A stretch of DNA of 64,000 nucleotides from Fructobacillus papyriferae (GTDB taxonomy: Bacteria; Bacillota; Bacilli; Lactobacillales; Lactobacillaceae), in assembly GCF_018437225.1 (NCBI RefSeq), contig NZ_JAAMFI010000002.1:186001-250000 (forward strand), given 5' to 3'. How positions within the stretch are numbered: the first letter of the stretch is position 1; the number at the start of each line of letters is the position of its first letter. This document shows, piece after piece, positions 42,582 to 50,330 of the stretch. A program made the translations under genes and the position numbers. The notes beneath the pieces were generated by a model. The model did not search any database, was not told the origin of the DNA, and saw only the letters and a list, made by a program, of their open reading frames with translations.

Positions 42582-45260
42582 TTGAAAAAACCGTTTTATC
42601 AAGTGGATCAACAACAAATAGTGGAAGAATTCCAAAGTGACTTGAAGACTGGGTTGAGTAAAGAACAGGCAGCAGAAAGATTAGCTGTTGACGGGCCAAA
42701 CGCGCTGACAGCTAAGAAAAAGAAGTCCTTATTTTCTAAATTTGTGGATCAGTTTAAGGACTTGATGATCGGGATCTTGCTAGCCGCTGCTTTCATTGCC
42801 GCTTTGACCGGTGAACAGACCGATGCGTTTTTCATTTTGGCCATCGTGGTCATTAACGCCATCTTTGGTGTTTTTCAGGAATCCAAGTCCGAAAATGCTA
42901 TCGATGCTTTGAAGAAAATGGCGACGCCAAAGGCGACCGTCATTCGCGATGGTCAACCTGAACAAGTACCTGCTACCGAACTGGTGAAAGGGGATTTGAT
43001 TTCTTTAGAAGCTGGTGATGTGGTGCCGGCGGATTTGCGTTTGGTTGATGTGTCAAACCTGCGCGTTGAAGAAGCTGCCCTGACCGGAGAGTCGGTTCCC
43101 GTTGAAAAGACGGACAAGACTTTGACGGCTGATAAATTGCCTTTGGGTGACCAAGATAATTTGGCCTTCATGAATGCACACGTCGTCTACGGACGCGCGC
43201 TTGGGGTTGTAGTGGCAACTGGAATGGCCACCGAAGTTGGTCAAATCGCTGGTGCTTTGCAGGGCCAAGACGAAACCAAGACACCGCTGCAAGAAAACCT
43301 GAAGTCTTTGTCGAAGGTCCTAACTTATTTGATTCTGGCTATTGCTGCCCTGACTTTTGTGATTGGTTACTTCACGCAAAATATGCCAATCATTGACTTG
43401 GTTTTGACGGCCATTTCCTTGGCCGTGGCGGCCATTCCGGAAGGTTTGCCGGCCATCGTGACGATTACCTTGGCCTTGGGGACGGCCCGGATGGCCAAGA
43501 AGGCGGCTTTGGTGCGTAAGTTGCCAGCTGTTGAGACTCTGGGATCAACCGACATCATCGGTTCAGATAAGACCGGAACGTTGACGCAAAACAAAATGAC
43601 GGTGGAAAAAGTCGTTTTGAACGGACAGATTGTTGATTTGTCTGCGGAAAACCCTTTTGATAAGGAAGACTTATCAAAAGCCGCTGGCATTCTTGGCGAT
43701 ATCATGACCTTAAATAACGACAGTCAGCTGACGGCAGAAGGCTTAGTCGGTGACCCAACCGAAACGGCCCTGATTGACTTTAACGAAAAGTACCGGCCAG
43801 AACGTCTAGAAGTTTTGCGTGGCCAAGAGCGCTTGCAAGAAATTCCATTCGATTCCGAGCGGAAGCTGATGACAACGATTTATGAAGCAGATGATACTTA
43901 TCGGGTAACGGTGAAGGGCGCGCCGGATTCCGTTTTGTCCCGAGTGAGTCATGTTTTGGAGAACGGACAGGTACGTCCCTTTACAGAAGAAGACTTGGCT
44001 CATTTCCAAGAGGTGAACGGTCACTTAGCTGATCAGGCCCTCCGTGTTCTGGCCTTTTCGGAAAAGTCACTTGAGACGTTGCCCGAAGAGGCCAAGTCCG
44101 AGGAAATGGAAACAAATCTGACCCTGATTGGCTTTGTTGCCATGATTGATCCGGAGCGTCCGGAAGTTAAGGACTCGGTTGCCCAAGCCAAGGCGGCCGG
44201 TATCCGTCCGATGATGATTACTGGTGACCATCCACAAACGGCGGCAGCAATTGCGGGTCGTTTGGGTATCTTAGATGAAGCAGATGATCGGACAAAGACG
44301 GTGTTGACCGGCGCTGGCTTGGATGAACTATCCGATGAACAGTTCGAACAACGTGTCGAAGACGTCAAAGTCTATGCCCGTGTCGCTCCTGCCCACAAGG
44401 TTCGGATTGTCCAAGCTTGGCAGCAGAAGGGCAAAGTCGTGGCCATGACCGGTGACGGTGTCAACGACGCGCCAGCCTTAAAGGCGGCCGACATCGGGGT
44501 TGCCATGGGAATCACTGGAACGGAAGTTTCAAAGGAGGCCGCTGACATGGTGCTGGCCGATGATAACTTCTCGACGATTGTGACCGCCGTTAAGGAAGGA
44601 CGAAAAGTCTTTGCTAACATCCAAAAGGCCTTGCAGTACCTGCTGGCCTCTAACCTGGCCGAAGTGATTGCCATCTTTACAATGACACTTCTCGGCTGGG
44701 AGGTATTAGCCCCAGTCATGATCTTGTGGATTAACCTGGTGACCGATACCATGCCAGCCATCGCCTTAGGTCTTGAACCGGCGCAAAAGAACATCATGCA
44801 GCAAAGTCCCCGCGGGAAGACAGCCAACTTCCTGTCCGGCGGTGTTGGACCAGCCATCGTTTGGCAGGGAATGTTGCAAGCGATCATTGTGTTGTCGGTT
44901 TACGCTTTTGCGCTGGCTTTCCCGGATCATTCCGGAACGGCTTTGGTTCACGGGGATGCCTTGACGATGGCCTTCATGACCCTTGGATTGATGCAAATGT
45001 TTAATGCGATTAACGTGAAGTCGGTTTACCAGTCCCAGTTGAATGGGTCAGCCTTTAAAAACCAATTCTTCAACGGCGCCTTGCTCTTCTCCTTGCTAGC
45101 GATGATGGCCGTTGTGGTCATTAAGCCACTGAACCCGATCTTCCACGTGACGAACTTGGATCCTTACCAGTGGTTCGTGGTGATTGTCGCTTCTCTTGCT
45201 ATCATTGTGATCGTCGAGCTGGTAAAATGGGTGCAACGAACATTTTTTAATCGAGGATAA
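42582..45260 (+). CDS. P-type cation ATPase, Ca2+/Mn2+ type
   Basis: This 892-residue P2A-type ATPase has the phosphorylation site SDKTGTLT, the actuator motif LTGESVP, the hinge TGDGVNDAPALKAADIG, the M4 ion site AAIPEGLPA and the M6 motif NLVTDTMPA. Ten membrane helices fit the pattern. Such pumps are annotated as Ca2+ ATPases, but control by a yybP-ykoY riboswitch points to Mn2+ export, as in other lactic acid bacteria. The start is TTG 42582 with AAGGAG upstream. Confidence 0.94.
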   Translation: MKKPFYQVDQQQIVEEFQSDLKTGLSKEQAAERLAVDGPNALTAKKKKSLFSKFVDQFKDLMIGILLAAAFIAALTGEQTDAFFILAIVVINAIFGVFQESKSENAIDALKKMATPKATVIRDGQPEQVPATELVKGDLISLEAGDVVPADLRLVDVSNLRVEEAALTGESVPVEKTDKTLTADKLPLGDQDNLAFMNAHVVYGRALGVVVATGMATEVGQIAGALQGQDETKTPLQENLKSLSKVLTYLILAIAALTFVIGYFTQNMPIIDLVLTAISLAVAAIPEGLPAIVTITLALGTARMAKKAALVRKLPAVETLGSTDIIGSDKTGTLTQNKMTVEKVVLNGQIVDLSAENPFDKEDLSKAAGILGDIMTLNNDSQLTAEGLVGDPTETALIDFNEKYRPERLEVLRGQERLQEIPFDSERKLMTTIYEADDTYRVTVKGAPDSVLSRVSHVLENGQVRPFTEEDLAHFQEVNGHLADQALRVLAFSEKSLETLPEEAKSEEMETNLTLIGFVAMIDPERPEVKDSVAQAKAAGIRPMMITGDHPQTAAAIAGRLGILDEADDRTKTVLTGAGLDELSDEQFEQRVEDVKVYARVAPAHKVRIVQAWQQKGKVVAMTGDGVNDAPALKAADIGVAMGITGTEVSKEAADMVLADDNFSTIVTAVKEGRKVFANIQKALQYLLASNLAEVIAIFTMTLLGWEVLAPVMILWINLVTDTMPAIALGLEPAQKNIMQQSPRGKTANFLSGGVGPAIVWQGMLQAIIVLSVYAFALAFPDHSGTALVHGDALTMAFMTLGLMQMFNAINVKSVYQSQLNGSAFKNQFFNGALLFSLLAMMAVVVIKPLNPIFHVTNLDPYQWFVVIVASLAIIVIVELVKWVQRTFFNRG

Positions 45261-45264
45261 GACA

Positions 45265-45702
45265 TTGGCAAAATTTAACCCAAAACAAATGCAGTACTAC
45301 GTGACGACTTTGCAAGACGTGTTGACCAACACGCAGGAAACGGCCGATCATGTATCGCCCTTCTTCGTTAAGTTGGACGAGGCTAAGGAAGCTGGCAAAG
45401 TAAAAGACATGGCCAAAGCTGAATTTGGTGAAATCAAGGCCGAATTCGATGACGCCGTCTCTGCCTACCAAGCAAACGCCAAGACTTTGGCAGCTGTTCA
45501 AGTGCCGGTGCGTTTCATGGGTGTCCACAAAACCTTGGCCAAGGCATACGCCGATTATGCCGAAGCAACCAAGATGATGGCCGATGCCTTGAACGAAAAG
45601 GATCAGTCAATTGATGAAGCCGCCTTTGCACAGTCTGAAAAAGATCAGGAGACATTCTTGAATAAAATTCAAGCACAAGTTACCAAGATTTTTGGTGCTT
45701 AA
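45265..45702 (+). CDS. Small helical protein of unknown function
   Basis: A 145-residue soluble, helix-rich, alanine/lysine/glutamate-rich protein, starting at TTG 45265 with GAGGAT upstream, four bases after the ATPase stop. No signal peptide or membrane helix. I do not recognise the family. It is probably cotranscribed with the ATPase and thus may be under the Mn2+ riboswitch. A strong terminator follows. Confidence 0.8.
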   Translation: MAKFNPKQMQYYVTTLQDVLTNTQETADHVSPFFVKLDEAKEAGKVKDMAKAEFGEIKAEFDDAVSAYQANAKTLAAVQVPVRFMGVHKTLAKAYADYAEATKMMADALNEKDQSIDEAAFAQSEKDQETFLNKIQAQVTKIFGA

Positions 45703-45712
45703 ACAGTGGATT

Positions 45713-45741
45713 GGGCCGGACAAATTGTCCGGCCCTTTTTT
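45713..45741 (+). terminator. Terminator of the ATPase operon
   Basis: GGGCCGGACAA pairs with TTGTCCGGCCC and is followed by a T-run. Confidence 0.88.
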
Positions 45742-45820
45742 GCTGCTTTTTTGGCTAGTTACTCGACCGTCGGCCATGATAAACTATGGTTATTCGTTCA
45801 GAAATTTATAGGGAGAGAAA

Positions 45821-46300
45821 ATGTTAAAAGCTTACGGAAAATTTTGGAAAAACTATGTCAACTTTAAGGGCCGTTCCTCGCGTTCGGACTTTTGGTGGGC
45901 AACGCTCGTCAACGCACTGGTCTATGTTATCTTGATGGTGGTTGGTTTCGGTCCCTTCTTGGTTGCCTTCTTTAGCAGTCAAGATGTGAAGAAAGTATCG
46001 GCCGGTGTCTTCATTGTCATGGGCCTTTCGGTTTTGGCGCTTTTGATTTACCTCTTGGCTACCATTTTGCCAACCCTTTCCTTGGCCTACCGCCGCTTGG
46101 TTGACACGGGCCTGTCCCCCTGGTGGTACAGCCTGGTTGTCTTGGAAGTCATTACCAATTTCATGGCTGAATCGTCTGTCAGCGCCATTTCTGATCCGGC
46201 TTCTGTAGTGAACATTATCCTGACGATTGCTCTCATTGTGCTCTTTGCCATGAAGACGGATAAGTTTTCGAAGCAACCCGCTCAATCCATTGAAAAATAA
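45821..46300 (+). CDS. DUF805 membrane protein
   Basis: This is a 159-residue DUF805 protein with the family opening FKGRSSRSDFWWATLVNALVYV and motif AYRRLVDTGLSPWWY, and about four membrane helices. It is closer to the DUF805 consensus than the paralogue at 7590. Shine-Dalgarno AGGGAGAG. Function unknown. It is the last intact gene before the AT-rich island. Confidence 0.87.
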   Translation: MLKAYGKFWKNYVNFKGRSSRSDFWWATLVNALVYVILMVVGFGPFLVAFFSSQDVKKVSAGVFIVMGLSVLALLIYLLATILPTLSLAYRRLVDTGLSPWWYSLVVLEVITNFMAESSVSAISDPASVVNIILTIALIVLFAMKTDKFSKQPAQSIEK

Positions 46301-46302
46301 GC

Positions 46303-46337
46303 AAAAATCCTGCAGGAAAGTTCCTGCAGGACTTTTT
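46303..46337 (+). terminator. Terminator after DUF805 gene
   Basis: TCCTGCAGGAA pairs with TTCCTGCAGGA, flanked by A- and T-runs. Confidence 0.87.
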
Positions 46338-46421
46338 AGTGAGGTGGGCGAATAAGCGATGACATTTTTGTCTGGAACGTGTATCGTCAACGATAGAGAA
46401 ATGAGTGAAGAGGAGTTTTGG

Positions 46422-46502
46422 ATGAAAAATAAGGGTTTTGTGATAGCTGCTGCCGTTTGTTTGATTGTCAGCATTGACACTTTTAACTTGACGTTTTTTT
46501 AA
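46422..46502 (+). pseudogene. Truncated signal-peptide gene at the island edge
   Basis: An ATG with GAGGAG upstream opens MKNKGFVIAAAVCLIVS, a normal Sec signal start, but the frame stops after 26 codons in unrelated sequence. It looks like the 5' end of an exported-protein gene cut by the insertion of the following AT-rich DNA. Confidence 0.55.
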
Positions 46503-46633
46503 CAACGAAAGCTCTTCTTTTGTAAAAGAAAGACGACCCTTTAAATTGTTTTTATTAAGCCTTTTATAAAGTGTTTGGCGACTTATTTTCAGCTCTTTTG
46601 CAAGGGCTGTTAAACTCTCAAATGATTGTAAAC

Positions 46634-46675
46634 TGTCAATGATATACTGTCCATATTGACAGTATATCATTGACA
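46634..46675. repeat. Perfect 18-bp inverted repeat
   Basis: TGTCAATGATATACTGTC (46634-46651) is repeated inverted at 46658-46675 with a six-base spacer. It overlaps the start of the HTH fragment and could be its operator or a recombination site. Confidence 0.75.
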
Positions 46676-46754
46676 AAAATTAACAACATAAATGTCTACT
46701 AAAAAGCACTTTCATAGATATTAATGATGATTGAAATTCATATCGGAATATATC

Positions 46755-47387
46755 TTATTGTAAGGAAACTACCCCTGTTGGATAAACTCTGTAAATTCCA
46801 ACAGAGCCATCTCCTCCTTGTTTAATTATTGTCTGATCTCTAACTCTAGTTAAATAAAAGCCCCTATCGTCCGCAAAAACATCATAAATGAGATTTTGAT
46901 CACCTAATAAACCTTCTTGAACTTTCAGTTGCTTCAATGCATCTTCTCCATTGAAAACCTGTTGGTCATTAGCATTACCAGTATATGGAACAACTATATT
47001 TTTATATTTTGTTTCATTTTCATTCGATGGAATATCTTTCCCCGAAGGCATCTGTGGTCCAATTTCAGAACCCTTTTGTGAGTTATCTTGTCCTGTATTA
47101 TTTTCTCTATAATTTGACGATGAACTAGATGTGTCTGATCCATTTTTTCTATAATTAGATGAATTACTAGAACCGCTATATATATTTTTTTTATAATCAG
47201 ATGCTGTTTTAGAATCATCAGATTTATTTTTGACGTCGTCTTTTGTTTTTTTATTCTGATTCATTTGTTTTAAAGAGTCATTGTTGGATTTATGCTTATT
47301 ATTTGCATTGATGTACGATATTGTCACTATAACGGTTACTATTAATATTATGGTTCCAAACACTGTAACAACTAGTTTTTTTGTCAT
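46755..47387 (-). CDS. Membrane-anchored protein with low-complexity linker
   Basis: The 210-residue protein has one N-terminal membrane helix (about residues 4-26), an N/S/K/D-rich linker (about 28-120) and a compact C-terminal domain of about 85 residues (VVPYTGNANDQQVFNGEDALKQL to the end). I recognise no family. The layout resembles the secreted protein at 28183. AT-rich codon use differs from the chromosome core. It has Shine-Dalgarno AGGAG and lies downstream of the endolysin behind a terminator; a TATAAT at the end of the endolysin gene could be its own promoter. Confidence 0.75.
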   Translation of the reverse strand: MTKKLVVTVFGTIILIVTVIVTISYINANNKHKSNNDSLKQMNQNKKTKDDVKNKSDDSKTASDYKKNIYSGSSNSSNYRKNGSDTSSSSSNYRENNTGQDNSQKGSEIGPQMPSGKDIPSNENETKYKNIVVPYTGNANDQQVFNGEDALKQLKVQEGLLGDQNLIYDVFADDRGFYLTRVRDQTIIKQGGDGSVGIYRVYPTGVVSLQ

Positions 47388-47417
47388 TTTAGCCTCTCCT
47401 ATAAGTTAAAGGGTAAC

Positions 47418-47446
47418 AAAAAAGTGCGCCATCATAAAGCGCACTT
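47418..47446 (-). terminator. Terminator after endolysin gene
   Basis: On the minus strand AAGTGCGC / GCGCACTT is followed by TTTTTT. Confidence 0.8.
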
Positions 47447-47465
47447 CCCCTTTTATTATAGGTTC

Positions 47466-49001
47466 TTACATAAATCCAGTTCCCCAAGTAGTACCCGTTT
47501 GTCCATCGTCTGGTCCTACTGCAACGTAAGAACGTTTTCCAGATGAAGATACGTAACTAATCCATGCATAGCCATTAGTTAAAATATAACTATCATAGGG
47601 AATCTGTTCACCCGCATCGTAGGTGGCAACTGCTGGACTCGCTGGGTCAGTATCTCGGCTTACTTCCAGTGATCGATCTGGTGTAAATACTCCCGATAGA
47701 GGAATAAGACCACTAGCATCTGAAGAAGAGGAAGACCCTCCGTCAAAAAATCCAATTCCCCAAGTAGTACCCGTTTGTCCATCATCTGGTCCTACTGCAA
47801 CGTAAGAACGTTTTCCAGATGAAGATACGTAACTAATCCATGCATAGCCATTAGTTAAAATATAACTATCATAGGGAATCTGTTCACCCGCATCGTAGGT
47901 GGCAACTGCTGGACTCGCTGGGTCAGTATCTCGGCTTACTTCCAGTGATCGATCTGGTGTAAATACTCCCGATAGAGGAATAAGACCGCTAGCATCTGAA
48001 GAACCAGATGCTACGTCATCAGATGTCGTAGCATCTGAAGAACCAGATGCTACGTCATCAGATGTCGTAGCATCTAGTGAACCTGAACCAGTATATCGAT
48101 AGATAGCAACTGGTGGCTTCCCATCTGCAATCCACATAGCATCATGATCATTAATAGAAATTCCATTGTGAGCGTAATTGCAATTAATGATATTGTCATT
48201 ATGATCATAAAAAATACCGGTATGACCAAATGCACCTGATGAAGCACCACGCTTACCCCAAATAAAAATGTCTCCACGTTTAGCAGGAATGTTCCCACTA
48301 CCATCAGCAGGAACTGTGGACCATCCGTTATTTTCTAACACTCCAAATTCAGATTCAGTATTTCCATTGATTCCTTGATTTATGAAACCACCAGCAGCGA
48401 GTGCATGAAACACAGCACTAGAACAATCGTAAGAAGTAGGTCCATTTCTATTTTCCATGCTGTAAGTAACGCCCTGATTCATTTTTTGTTCCATCCAACC
48501 AATCATACGATTAATATTATCTGTGTGATCAGCTGCTTCCTCGTCGGAACTGGACATAAATAAATTCTTTTCTTTTTGACGACGAGTAAGTAAACCTTGG
48601 AGAACTCGACCTGACCCATCATGACAATACTTTGTAAATTCTCCTGCTGCTGCAGATAAATTTCCTTGATTAATGTATGATAATAGATCACTTTGCTGAA
48701 AAGCAACTACATCTAAATTAAAAGTGAATGATACTAATGCATCGAATTGATTTTGATTGATTGGATACTTAACCAGACTATTAACACTCTCTTCGAATGG
48801 TTCTACATCATCATAAAAAATAGATTCTGCTTCTTTTTCTGAAATTTTCTGTCCAACATATACTGGATGCTGTTTTCCAGACGGTGCTGAATTAGTGTGC
48901 CCATAACCAATCGTTAAAACATTGACTGCATCATAATATGCCTTTAATCTTAGCGATTCATATGCCTTTAGCATATTGATTCCATTTTGACTTAATTTAA
49001 T
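47466..49001 (-). CDS. Modular phage-type endolysin: GH24 lysozyme, Amidase_5-type peptidase, two SH3b domains
   Basis: Counted from ATG 48974 (502 residues): a T4-type lysozyme (about 2-145) with catalytic glutamate in KAYESLRL and motif LTIGYGHT; a peptidase of the phage Amidase_5/NlpC type (about 160-295) with DCSS, GDIFIWG and GHTGIF; a 13-residue repeat DATTSDDVASGSS twice (301-326); and two nearly identical 83-residue SH3b wall-binding units (327-409, 419-501). There is no signal peptide. ATG 48974 has no Shine-Dalgarno; the ATT at 49001 has AGGAG eight bases upstream and adds the usual SQNGIN start, so it is preferred here. Confidence 0.88.
   Translation of the reverse strand: MKLSQNGINMLKAYESLRLKAYYDAVNVLTIGYGHTNSAPSGKQHPVYVGQKISEKEAESIFYDDVEPFEESVNSLVKYPINQNQFDALVSFTFNLDVVAFQQSDLLSYINQGNLSAAAGEFTKYCHDGSGRVLQGLLTRRQKEKNLFMSSSDEEAADHTDNINRMIGWMEQKMNQGVTYSMENRNGPTSYDCSSAVFHALAAGGFINQGINGNTESEFGVLENNGWSTVPADGSGNIPAKRGDIFIWGKRGASSGAFGHTGIFYDHNDNIINCNYAHNGISINDHDAMWIADGKPPVAIYRYTGSGSLDATTSDDVASGSSDATTSDDVASGSSDASGLIPLSGVFTPDRSLEVSRDTDPASPAVATYDAGEQIPYDSYILTNGYAWISYVSSSGKRSYVAVGPDDGQTGTTWGIGFFDGGSSSSSDASGLIPLSGVFTPDRSLEVSRDTDPASPAVATYDAGEQIPYDSYILTNGYAWISYVSSSGKRSYVAVGPDDGQTGTTWGTGFM
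47472..47996 (-). repeat. Tandem 249-bp SH3b repeat
   Basis: Units 47472-47720 and 47748-47996 differ at only a few bases, so the duplication is recent or homogenised. Each encodes one SH3b domain of the endolysin. Confidence 0.9.
47997..48074 (-). repeat. Tandem 39-bp repeat in endolysin linker
   Basis: Two identical copies encode DATTSDDVASGSS, a flexible hinge between the peptidase and SH3b domains. Confidence 0.88.
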
Positions 49002-49012
49002 AAATATTACTC

Positions 49013-49159
49013 CTATTCTTTCTTTTCAATATTAGCTTCACTTTTAAAACTAAACTTCTTTGTCTTTTCTGACGTAACAATATCTGTATCATTCTCTATA
49101 CCAAAACTAAAATTACTTTTAATTAAAGCCGTATATAACGTTTTAATAAAATTCAGTAT
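49013..49159 (-). CDS. Short ORF with non-AUG start upstream of endolysin
   Basis: After a perfect Shine-Dalgarno GGAGGTGA (49173-49166) the frame continues from ATA 49159 (or CTG 49156) for 47-48 codons: LNFIKTLYTALIKSNFSFGIE, then a charged tail ending IEKKE. Its stop TAG overlaps the Shine-Dalgarno of the endolysin. No ATG, GTG or TTG start is available. It is the first ORF of the leftward transcript. I do not recognise the protein; a small phage protein is likely. Confidence 0.45.
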   Translation of the reverse strand: MLNFIKTLYTALIKSNFSFGIENDTDIVTSEKTKKFSFKSEANIEKKE

Positions 49160-49185
49160 GAATTCTCACCTCCATAAATCATATT

Positions 49186-49197
49186 GACAGCGCTGTC
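49186..49197. promoter_or_regulatory. Palindromic operator candidate
   Basis: GACAGCGCTGTC is a perfect 12-bp palindrome between the leftward ORF and the promoters, a candidate repressor site. Confidence 0.55.
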
Positions 49198-49215
49198 TGA
49201 GTGTAATATCTTAAA

Positions 49216-49291
49216 TTGAAAAAACATAGAAAAATGTTCTACAATCAAGACAGTACACTTTGATTGTATAGATTATTTTTCTATAAGTCAA
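49216..49291. promoter_or_regulatory. Face-to-face promoters of the repressor/endolysin switch
   Basis: Rightward: TTGAAA (49216-49221), 18 bases, TACAAT (49240-49245), toward the repressor. Leftward: TTGACT (49291-49286), 17 bases, TACAAT (49268-49263), toward the endolysin. The two -10 boxes are arms of one inverted repeat, TACAATCAA-n11-TTGATTGTA (49240-49268), so each promoter fires through the other. Further inverted repeats AACAT-n6-ATGTT (49224-49239) and CTATAA-n10-TTATAG (49281-49302) lie beside them. Confidence 0.7.
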
Positions 49292-49330
49292 ATATTTTAT
49301 AGAGTTATTTTCTACAAAAAGGGAGTTAAC

Positions 49331-49648
49331 ATGTCTATTTATGAAAAAGTCAAAGTAATTGCAAAAGAGAGAAAAATTTCTATTAGAGAATTAGAGAAAA
49401 AACTTGGTTTTCCAAATGGTACTATCCAAAAATGGGATAACAATGCCAATTTAGATAAACTGAAAAAAGTAGCCAACTTCTTCAATGTGACAACGGACTA
49501 TCTTTTAGATAATGGAAATGCTAAAACAGCTAATTTAGAAGATTTAAATACAATTATGATGTTCGAGGGTAAACCGATTTCCGATGAAGATAAAGAAACC
49601 ATCATTGAAATTTTAAGGAGATTACGTATTGCTAGAAATAGTCAATGA
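49331..49648 (+). CDS. Phage-type Cro/CI repressor (ImmR-like)
   Basis: A 105-residue XRE-family protein: HTH at about residues 5-60 (VIAKERKISIRELEKKLGFPNGTIQKWDNN), then VANFFNVTTDYLLDNG, and a short C-terminal tail. This is the form found in ImmR-type repressors of ICEBs1-like elements and phages, which lack a self-cleavage domain and are inactivated by an ImmA protease. The protease gene overlaps it by 20 bases. Shine-Dalgarno AAAGGGAG. Confidence 0.88.
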   Translation: MSIYEKVKVIAKERKISIRELEKKLGFPNGTIQKWDNNANLDKLKKVANFFNVTTDYLLDNGNAKTANLEDLNTIMMFEGKPISDEDKETIIEILRRLRIARNSQ

Positions 49649-50045
49649 TTTAAGTGATTACGCAAGAAAAAAGGGCTATCATATTGAATGGACATATGAT
49701 CTAGATCCTCATACCTCTTCAGTAGCTGATATCCAATCAAAGTCAATAATAATGAATGGTAACTGGTACCGGAAAAATCAATTACCCTTTATATTGGCAC
49801 ATGAAATTGGTCATCTATTAACATGCAATAAACAAGAAGCTTATATAAGTAACGGTACCTTAATGAAAAATGATTACGAACATAACGCACAAATAATATC
49901 TATAAATTTATTACTGCCTTACTACATCGAGAGTAAAAGTGTAGAACAAATAAATATAAAAGATTTTATGGTTGTTTTTGATATTCCTACTTATCTGTTC
50001 ACAGAATGTGAAAAAGCAATAAGACAAACAGTAACCAATAACTAA
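49629..50045 (+). CDS. ImmA/IrrE-family metallopeptidase
   Basis: The 138-residue protein has the zinc motif HEIGH (in FILAHEIGHLL) and a downstream EHNAQIISINLLLP segment with the third ligand, as in ImmA. ImmA proteases cut the partner repressor and so induce the element. The start is TTG 49629, with AAGGAG eight bases upstream, inside the repressor gene. Confidence 0.88.
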   Translation: MLEIVNDLSDYARKKGYHIEWTYDLDPHTSSVADIQSKSIIMNGNWYRKNQLPFILAHEIGHLLTCNKQEAYISNGTLMKNDYEHNAQIISINLLLPYYIESKSVEQINIKDFMVVFDIPTYLFTECEKAIRQTVTNN

Positions 50046-50074
50046 TTAACATAATGTGCCTTATTGAAAGCAAA

Positions 50075-50106
50075 AAAAGCAGGTCCCAGTAAACGGGGTC
50101 TGCTTT
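50075..50106 (+). terminator. Terminator after immA-like gene
   Basis: AAAAGCAGGTCCC pairs with GGGGTCTGCTTTT. The rest of the gap to 50330 is AT-rich, with TATACT near 50290 as a likely -10 for the next gene. Confidence 0.8.
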
Positions 50107-50330
50107 TCCTTTTGTTAAAAGGGACTTGCTCAACTTGACCAAAAAAATTGGTCTAGCTATCATAAAGCCTTTCTAAAGCCATTTTTCTTTTGTGAAATAA
50201 ACTTTTATGGAAATAAAATTAAAAAAATAATTGATATTTTTGTTCCATTTTCTAATTAAGGTTGCATGTATTCCAAATTATGTGATAGTATACTTATTGC
50301 TTATTAATTCACAATCAATAGGAGAGAAAC

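Larger units (their letters stand above)
46420..46676 (-). pseudogene. HTH protein fragment
   Basis: From about 46676 leftward the frame encodes a helix-turn-helix (SLTALAKELKISRQTLYKRLNKNNLK) and SFTKEELSLLKKRQ, as in the N-terminal domains of plasmid or phage regulatory proteins. After about 70 codons it runs into the chromosomal side, antisense to the truncated signal-peptide gene and DUF805 terminator, so the C-terminal part is lost. Its first codons lie inside a perfect 18-bp inverted repeat. Confidence 0.55.

Noticed and set aside
45824-46480. 218-codon minus-strand frame over the DUF805 gene
   Set aside because: It lies antisense to a clear membrane protein gene and crosses its terminator.
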